Shown piece after piece: positions 57,741 to 64,000 of a stretch of DNA of 64,000 nucleotides; within the stretch, counting starts at the first letter, position 1, and each line of letters begins with the position of its first letter. A program made the position numbers and the translations under genes. The DNA is taken from the NCBI GenBank assembly GCA_030457025.1, contig JAKDSA010000002.1, positions 39,012-103,011 on the forward strand. The letters run 5' to 3'. The notes beneath the pieces were generated by a model. It made no database searches. It saw nothing but the letters and a program-made list of their open reading frames with translations, and was not told where the DNA came from. Source of the DNA: Brevibacterium sp. (GTDB lineage Bacteria > Actinomycetota > Actinomycetes > Actinomycetales > Brevibacteriaceae).

Positions 57741-60002
57741 TCAGCGCTTGACCTTCTTGACGATGTTCTCGATGTCGGAGCCGAATGCGCTCTCCGTGGT
57801 CAGGTACGTCCACGTCGACGACGGCCGCTTGAGCCCGTGTGAGGCCAGGTCGATTCCGGTGTCCGTGAACTCTGCCTCCTCGATCGTCGATGCCGAATCT
57901 TCGATGACGTCGGACCAGAATGAGGAGAAGATGCGGATCGACTCCGTATTGAACGCCTCGTTCGGTTTCTCACGTGCGAAGGTGCGCAGATGGATGCCCT
58001 CACGCAGATCGTTGAGGAAGGCCAGATGGTCGACCCAGCGTGCGTCGAGATGGAACAGCATCACCTCGCGCAGAGTCGCGTCGACAAGCTCCTGCGGGTG
58101 CTCGGCTGACAGATCCTTCGCCACATCGCCGAGCCGGTCCTTGAGCTCGTCGATCGCCTCATCATCGACACGAAGCTCGCGGCGCCTGGTCAGGACGAGC
58201 TCACGCTGTTTGGCCATGAGCTCGTTGAACTTCCAGGTATCGCGATGCAATGCCGTGTTCTGACCTTCAGCGATGCGCTGAGCGTGTTCGACGAGGCCCA
58301 GCGCACGCTTCGACTCGATCCATCCGGTCTCATCTCCTTCGGAGACGAATCGTTGGATCTCCGGAACACGGGTCAGAAGTTCATCCTCGAGGCTGGTGAA
58401 GAACACCGACGTTCCCGGATCGCCCTGGCGTCCGGCACGTCCGCGCAGCTGGTCATCGAGACGTGAGGACAAGTACCGTCCGGCTCCGATGACCAACAGG
58501 CCGCCGGCGTCGGCGACCGCATCGCCGGCGAGACGGATATCGGTGCCGCGCCCGGCCATCTGAGTTGACACCGTGACCGCGCCGGGGGCGCCGGCTGCGG
58601 CGATGATCTCGGCCTCGAGGGTGTCGTCCTTGGCGTTGAGCACCTTGACCTCGATACCGCGTTCGATCAGCCGTGCCGACAGCGACTCGCTCTCAGCCAC
58701 CGAGGAGGTGCCGATGAGTACGGGGCGATCCTTAGCATGGTTCTCCGCGACCTCGTCGACGATCGCGCGCTCCTTCGACTCCTGATACGTGTAGAGCCGG
58801 TCGGGTTCGTCGATGCGGATGACCGGCAGGTGCGTCTCGACGGGGACGATTTCGAGTCCGTAGAACTCGCGCAGATCATCACCGACAGCCAGGGCGGTTC
58901 CCGTCATTCCGCAGACGGTCTCGTAGCCGTGGATGAGCTCTTCGACGGTCATCTGGTCGAGGATCTCACCGCTTTCGGTGGTGCCGACCCCTTCCTTGGC
59001 CTCCACTGCGGCCTGCAGTCCGTCCGGCCAGCGCTGGAGTTCGGCCACACGACCACGCGAGGCGGAGATGAGTTTGACCCGTCCGTCGACGACAAGATAA
59101 TCGACATCTCGTTTGACCAAGGACTTCGCGTACAGGGCGATGTTGACTGCTGCGAGATCGGAGGCGTCTTCGCCGAAGAGCTCGACATCGAGTTCGGCTT
59201 CGACGCGGTTGATTCCTTCGTCTGTGAGGGAGACCGCCTGGTGATCCGGGCTGACTTCGTAGTCGGTGTCGGGGTCGAGTGTCTCAACGAGTGCCGCGAT
59301 CTTGGCGTTGGCGTCTTCGACGCTGGCCGAACCGGCGAGGACGAGCGGGACACGCGCCTCGTCGATGAGCACGGAATCGGCTTCGTCGACGATGACGACA
59401 TCGCGGTCTGGGACGCGGAACTGGTCATCCTCGGTGACGAAGCGGTCACGCAGCACGTCGAAGCCGACCTCGGTCACGGAGGCGTAGAGAACCTCAGCCT
59501 CATAGGCTTCGCGCCGCTCGTCCTCGCTCTGAGCTCCGGAGATCGACGCCGACCGCACGCCCAGGACGTCGAAGAGCGGTTTCATCCAGGTGCGGTCACG
59601 GACAGCGAGGTAGTCGTTGACGCTGACCACGTGGACGCGGCGACCCTGCAGAGCGTACCCGGCAGCGGCCAGAGCACCGACGAGGGTCTTTCCCTCACCG
59701 GTGGCCATCTGCACGACATTGGCCTGCAGGAGTCCGATCAGGCCCTTGATCTGCGTGTCATAGGCACGTTCGTCGAGTGTCCGTTCGGCTGCCTCGCGGG
59801 CCAGCGCGCAGTAGCGTACGAGGTTATCCTGCACAGACCCCGAGGTGAAGATCTCCGCCGCGGCCTCCGTCAGTTCGCCGTCGTCCAATTCCGCGTACTC
59901 ACGACTCTTGGCGGCCAGGTCGTCGGCGGCCCTATCAAACCATCCCGTGGCTTTGTCGGCCTGTGCGCCGGGTCGGTTGAGCAGTCGTGACAAGAATCCC
60001 AT
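57741..60002 (-). CDS. secA2: accessory preprotein translocase ATPase SecA2
   Basis: MATGEGKTLVGALAAAGYAL; DEADSVLIDEARVPLVLAG; TQMAGRGTDIRLAG; no C-terminal zinc motif. Confidence 0.9.
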   Translation of the reverse strand: MGFLSRLLNRPGAQADKATGWFDRAADDLAAKSREYAELDDGELTEAAAEIFTSGSVQDNLVRYCALAREAAERTLDERAYDTQIKGLIGLLQANVVQMATGEGKTLVGALAAAGYALQGRRVHVVSVNDYLAVRDRTWMKPLFDVLGVRSASISGAQSEDERREAYEAEVLYASVTEVGFDVLRDRFVTEDDQFRVPDRDVVIVDEADSVLIDEARVPLVLAGSASVEDANAKIAALVETLDPDTDYEVSPDHQAVSLTDEGINRVEAELDVELFGEDASDLAAVNIALYAKSLVKRDVDYLVVDGRVKLISASRGRVAELQRWPDGLQAAVEAKEGVGTTESGEILDQMTVEELIHGYETVCGMTGTALAVGDDLREFYGLEIVPVETHLPVIRIDEPDRLYTYQESKERAIVDEVAENHAKDRPVLIGTSSVAESESLSARLIERGIEVKVLNAKDDTLEAEIIAAAGAPGAVTVSTQMAGRGTDIRLAGDAVADAGGLLVIGAGRYLSSRLDDQLRGRAGRQGDPGTSVFFTSLEDELLTRVPEIQRFVSEGDETGWIESKRALGLVEHAQRIAEGQNTALHRDTWKFNELMAKQRELVLTRRRELRVDDEAIDELKDRLGDVAKDLSAEHPQELVDATLREVMLFHLDARWVDHLAFLNDLREGIHLRTFAREKPNEAFNTESIRIFSSFWSDVIEDSASTIEEAEFTDTGIDLASHGLKRPSSTWTYLTTESAFGSDIENIVKKVKR

Positions 60003-60044
60003 TATCGTCCTTCGTCGAGTGATGGTCGCAGTTGATTCTATCGT

Positions 60045-61760
60045 TCAGGCCATGGGCCAGGAGCCATCGACGACGGCTTCGGTGTTGCCTTTTCTGCGCA
60101 GCCAGGACTGCAGGTCAGCGGCCTGTGCGCGTTTCCAGTCGCCTTGGGCGGCCATGATCTCGTCCCGGGTGAGATTTGCAATTTCCTCCGAGCTTTCAGC
60201 CAACGCTCGGGAAATGTCCAGGGCGGCGAGAGCATCGGCGGCGGCATCGTGGGCGTCGAGCAGGGTGACCTTCCACCGTTTGGCGGTCTCGGTCAGCGTT
60301 CTCTTACCGCGGCGGAACTGCTCGATGCGTTTGTCCAGGACGAAGGTGTCGATGATCGTCGGCAGCAGAGCCGCGAGATCAATCTGCGGCTGATGGCGTT
60401 TGACCTCGGCCGCCATGACGCTGAGGTCGTAGACGATGTTGTGGCCGACGACGACGGCATCTTCTGCTTTGAGGCCGGCAAGGAACGTGCATAGTTCGGC
60501 AACCACGTCGGCAACTGGAGCACCGTTGGCTTGGGCGAATTCGGTGGTGATGCCGTGAACAGCCCGAGCCGGTTCGGGAATCGCGACTCCAGGATCGGCC
60601 AGCCAGGTGCGAGAGCGGTCGACGGACTCGACGAATGCAGCAGTGACGATTCTGGCCGTCGAAGGGTCGACACCGGTCGTTTCCAAATCGAAGCCGACCA
60701 GCCGCGACTGCGACCATGAATCAGCAGGCGCGGCGCTGGGAATCGGCGTGGCGGGAGACACGGCGGCAGAGACCGGTGCAGGAGGGGTCGGCGTCGCGGC
60801 GGTGGGCATCGGCGACGGCCGTGCGGCCGCACCTGGGCCAGGGTCGCTCTCGGCGCCGCCGAGAGCGGCGATGAGGTTGTCGACCGAGCGGCGGATGTTC
60901 TGGCCGCGGGCCGCGGCCTCCACCGCAGCACGATCGACCTCGCCGGGCACGGATTCGAGGTCGAGCCGATGATCGGCATCGGTCAGGCACCGCATGACCT
61001 CGACTGTCTTATGCAGGCTCTCCTCTTCCTCGATCAGGGTCTTCGCGCGTTTGGGGCTGAGGCCACCGGTCTTCACTCCGGCCTTCGCAGCCTTGATGAT
61101 CGATTCGAGGGACCCGAAATTCGACAGCAGCGTCGCCGCGGTCTTCTCTCCGATCCCCGGTGCGCCCGGCAGCCCGTCCGAGGGGTCGCCGCGCATGGCG
61201 GCGAGCTCACGGTACCGGGTTCCATCAGGCACCCCATAGGTTTCGGGCAGATCGGTCTGGGTGATGGCCTCCCACTCTCCGCCTTTGCGGGGACGGAGCA
61301 CGCTGACGTCTGAGGCGGAATCGATGAGTGCGAGCAGGTCGCGGTCGGGAGAGACGATGACTACGGGGGTGCGTGACTGGGCGGCCATGGTGGCGATGAC
61401 GTCGTCGGCCTCGGTGCCGTCCACCTCGGCGATGGGGATGCCGGCCCCCCGGAGGACCCGGGTCATGATCGGCAGCTGCACGGCCAGTTCGGGAGGGATC
61501 TCCGTGCCCGCTTCTGCGTCCTTGACCCGGGCTGCCTTGTATTCGGGCATGATCGCGGTGCGGAAGGCGGGTCGCCAATCAGCATCCATGGTCGCCACGA
61601 CTCGTGGCGAGTCGAAGCGGCGGATCATCTGCGCGATCGCATCGAGGACGCCGCGCACGGCATTGACCGGTTGGCCTTCGTCGTTGACGATCGAATCTGG
61701 GACCGAATAGAAGGCGCGGTAGTACAGGGCGGGCGTGTCGATCAGAACCAAGGGCTTCAC
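60045..61760 (-). CDS. FEN/XPG-type 5'-3' exonuclease fused to DnaQ-like DEDDh 3'-5' exonuclease
   Basis: N-terminus VLIDTPALYYRAFYSVPDSI..VVATMDADWRPAFR..EYKAAR..AMRGDPSDGLPGAPGIGEKTAATLL; C-terminus LVGFDLETTGVDP..VVGHNIVYDLSVM..LDAHDAAADALAALD; GTG start 61760. Confidence 0.9.
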   Translation of the reverse strand: MKPLVLIDTPALYYRAFYSVPDSIVNDEGQPVNAVRGVLDAIAQMIRRFDSPRVVATMDADWRPAFRTAIMPEYKAARVKDAEAGTEIPPELAVQLPIMTRVLRGAGIPIAEVDGTEADDVIATMAAQSRTPVVIVSPDRDLLALIDSASDVSVLRPRKGGEWEAITQTDLPETYGVPDGTRYRELAAMRGDPSDGLPGAPGIGEKTAATLLSNFGSLESIIKAAKAGVKTGGLSPKRAKTLIEEEESLHKTVEVMRCLTDADHRLDLESVPGEVDRAAVEAAARGQNIRRSVDNLIAALGGAESDPGPGAAARPSPMPTAATPTPPAPVSAAVSPATPIPSAAPADSWSQSRLVGFDLETTGVDPSTARIVTAAFVESVDRSRTWLADPGVAIPEPARAVHGITTEFAQANGAPVADVVAELCTFLAGLKAEDAVVVGHNIVYDLSVMAAEVKRHQPQIDLAALLPTIIDTFVLDKRIEQFRRGKRTLTETAKRWKVTLLDAHDAAADALAALDISRALAESSEEIANLTRDEIMAAQGDWKRAQAADLQSWLRRKGNTEAVVDGSWPMA

Positions 61761-61832
61761 ACTCGATGACGATACCCGACACCCCTGACGCGAGTGCAAC
61801 GGCGCTGACGAGGGAGGTGTAGCCTGTCGGCT

Positions 61833-62804
61833 GTGACTATGTACTTTGGTGGAGATGTTTACAGCAGTGTCGACCCCTTTGCGACGGCCCTGGGCACGAA
61901 GGACGGGAAGGTCTCGTTCATCGGCTCCGATGAGGCCGCACTTGCATCGGATCCTGACGCAATCAATCTCGACGGGGACTTCCTCACCCCTGGTTTCGTC
62001 CATGCGGGACTGACCCTCGGCGAGGGTGCTCCCGACGGTGACCGACTCGTCGAATTCGGGTTCACTCACGTGCACATCCTCGGCAGCACCGAGGATGTGC
62101 AGGACTTCCGTGCGAGCGCACCGAACGAGCTGACGATCGTCGCATATCCTGAGATCGGTTCCGTGGCAGCGACGGATCCGATCACGGACAAGGCGAGCAT
62201 CTCAGCCGACGATTTCCTTGCGCTCGACGAGATGCCGGAGAACGCCCTGTACATCCGCGTCGAATCTAACCAGCGCCTCGGCGAGGTCCTCGACCGTGTC
62301 CGAGACCACACCGCACTGGCTCAGCGCAACGGATACCGTCTGCTGCTGAACTTCAGCGTCGACGAGGGCTTCGTCGCGCCGCTCGGCTGCTCCGGCATTG
62401 CGATCACCCTCGACCCTGTGCAGCCGCAGCCTCTGGCACAGCTGTTGTCGGCTGGTGCCCAGTTGTCGTGGACGGATTCACAGGGTTCGCCGTGGGCCAC
62501 CGTGCGCTCGGCTGTTGTCGGCGAGAACGGAGTCGGAGCTCGTGCGGCGTTCAATGCGGCCACCCGGTTCGCTCATCGGGCTGCCGGTAATCCGGACGGG
62601 GGAGTCCTGGCACCGGGAGCCGAGGCAGATTACGTGCGCTGGCAGGTCGAAAGGCTCGTCGTGCAGGTCGCAGATGCCCGTGTTGCCGCATGGAGCACCG
62701 ATCCTCGCTCGGGCACACCAGGTCTGCCGGAACTCTCACCCGACGTTGCGCTGCCGACCCGCATTGCGGTTGGTGAAGACGCGCAGTACCCGGAAGGTCG
62801 ATGA
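61833..62804 (+). CDS. shortened amidohydrolase-like protein lacking the HxH metal motif
   Basis: DGDFLTPGFVHAGL where PGFxDxHxH is expected; GVLAPGAEADYVRW C-terminal composite domain. Confidence 0.65.
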   Translation: MTMYFGGDVYSSVDPFATALGTKDGKVSFIGSDEAALASDPDAINLDGDFLTPGFVHAGLTLGEGAPDGDRLVEFGFTHVHILGSTEDVQDFRASAPNELTIVAYPEIGSVAATDPITDKASISADDFLALDEMPENALYIRVESNQRLGEVLDRVRDHTALAQRNGYRLLLNFSVDEGFVAPLGCSGIAITLDPVQPQPLAQLLSAGAQLSWTDSQGSPWATVRSAVVGENGVGARAAFNAATRFAHRAAGNPDGGVLAPGAEADYVRWQVERLVVQVADARVAAWSTDPRSGTPGLPELSPDVALPTRIAVGEDAQYPEGR

Positions 62805-63076
62805 CGCCTCGAAGTCATCGCAGGAATCAAGACGACACGCCGAAGGCAAAGAGATTCTGTCATCTTTCCTTGCGCCTGACCTGCAGATTTGAACATAATC
62901 CCAGGTCAGAGGGATTTTGCAAAGTACGCGAGACCCACTAGATTCGTTGCTGTCATTCCACAGCAGCTGGGATGGAGCCGGCACTCCCGTCATTAGATAA
63001 CTCGTTTCACAACGTGGTCCGAAGGCGGGGGGTGTCGGCTCATATTCTCCCCGAGGCACGGCGTATTGTGGTGGCC

Positions 63077-63844
63077 GTGGTTTCTAAGACTCTGGTGGTC
63101 ATCCCCACCTACAACGAACGTCTCGCTCTGCCTGTGACACTGTCCGGACTGTTCGAGAATCAGCCCGAGGTCGACGTCCTCGTCGTCGACGACGGTTCAC
63201 CGGACGGCACCGGAGACTGGGTCGATGAGCAGGCACACAATGATCCGCGGCTGCACGTTCTGCACCGCAGCGAGAAATCCGGTCTGGGAATGGCCTACAT
63301 CGCCGGATTCGAATGGGCGCTGGAGCGCGATTACGACATCATCTGCGAATTCGATGCCGATGGATCGCACCGCCCCCTGGACCTGGCACAGCTCTTGACC
63401 GTCGCCCAGGCGGGTCACGCCGACCTCGTCATCGGTTCGCGATGGGTCCGGGGTGGGGCGATCGTCGACTGGCCTCGCTCACGCTTCTTCCTCTCCCGCG
63501 GCGCCAACATCTACGTCAACGCGGTCTTGGGCATCGGGGTCAAGGATGCGACAGCAGGATTCCGTGCATACTCCCGACGAGTTCTCGAAAACCTCGATCT
63601 CTCAGGAGTGCAGTCGCAGGGATACTGCTTCCAGATCGACATGACCTACCGCACCGTCGAAGCCGGATTCCGAGTGGCTGAGGTCCCCATCGTCTTCGTC
63701 GAACGTGAATTGGGCGAGTCGAAGATGAGCGGATCGATCATCTCCGAGGCATTCACCAAGGTCGCCGGCTGGGGGCTGGCACGCCGCAGACGGCAGGCTC
63801 GCGGGATGTTCGAGCGTCTTTCTGCTCGCAGGCCGACTGCCTGA
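63077..63844 (+). CDS. polyprenol monophosphomannose synthase-like GT2 glycosyltransferase
   Basis: VIPTYNERLALPVTLSGLFENQPEVDVLVVDDGSPDGTGDWVDE; CEFDADGSHRP; exact GTG start ambiguous (63068/63071/63077). Confidence 0.88.
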   Translation: MVSKTLVVIPTYNERLALPVTLSGLFENQPEVDVLVVDDGSPDGTGDWVDEQAHNDPRLHVLHRSEKSGLGMAYIAGFEWALERDYDIICEFDADGSHRPLDLAQLLTVAQAGHADLVIGSRWVRGGAIVDWPRSRFFLSRGANIYVNAVLGIGVKDATAGFRAYSRRVLENLDLSGVQSQGYCFQIDMTYRTVEAGFRVAEVPIVFVERELGESKMSGSIISEAFTKVAGWGLARRRRQARGMFERLSARRPTA

Positions 63845-63913
63845 AGTCCTCGTTCCCACGAGCGCACGTCGGCAGCGGGGAGCTCGTCGACAGCCGAGGA
63901 GCAGACATGAAGG

Positions 63914-64000
63914 CGGGGGGGGGGGGGGGAGGGCCGCGCCCCCCCCGGTTAATTAGGGGGGGGGGGGGGAAAAAAGTAATCGGGGGGAAGAGCCCGAGGG
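63914..64000. other. low-complexity poly-G/poly-C tract, probable low-quality contig end
   Basis: Runs of 12 or more G/C bases and loss of coding periodicity after the GT2 gene. Confidence 0.85.

Noticed and set aside
58737-59990. 417-aa plus-strand ORF
   Set aside because: Antisense shadow of secA2
61761-62075. N-terminal extension of the fused exonuclease ORF
   Set aside because: Overlaps the divergent amidohydrolase-like gene antisense; homology-like sequence begins at VKPLVLIDTPALYYRAF (GTG 61760)

Overview
High-GC actinobacterial chromosome segment. Brevibacterium-like is my inference from gene content and order, not a search. The DNA is dense housekeeping sequence: no CRISPR, IS element, prophage or rRNA was seen, and there is one tRNA (tRNA-Leu, GAG). 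Main blocks are: (1) a mabA/inhA-like fabG-fabI pair; (2) an SOS mutasome operon imuA'-imuB-dnaE2 with a perfect LexA box; (3) metY-metX; (4) a fatty-acid module (acyl-CoA dehydrogenase + TetR, divergent from thiolase-HMwFabG-MaoC) with a perfect inverted-repeat operator; (5) the Pup-proteasome supercluster (mshC...PAC2...trmI-mpa-dop-pup-prcBA-pafA-FKBPx2-pafBC-tatAC-helY); (6) secA2 and a fused FEN-type 5'-3' exonuclease/DnaQ-like exonuclease. The most unusual signal I could read directly is a recurring pattern of short tandem duplications (12-27 bp) placed exactly across stop codons, usually with the stop triplet duplicated in register, at about eight unrelated gene ends. Other leads are an Mpa lacking the canonical GQYL tail, a FEN-DEDDh fusion, a GTCCCCGCGGGGAC palindrome family, FabI with substitutions at known drug-contact positions, and an ImuB with an altered clamp-binding motif. 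The last ~90 bases look like sequencing or assembly junk. No clearly novel multi-gene system was found.
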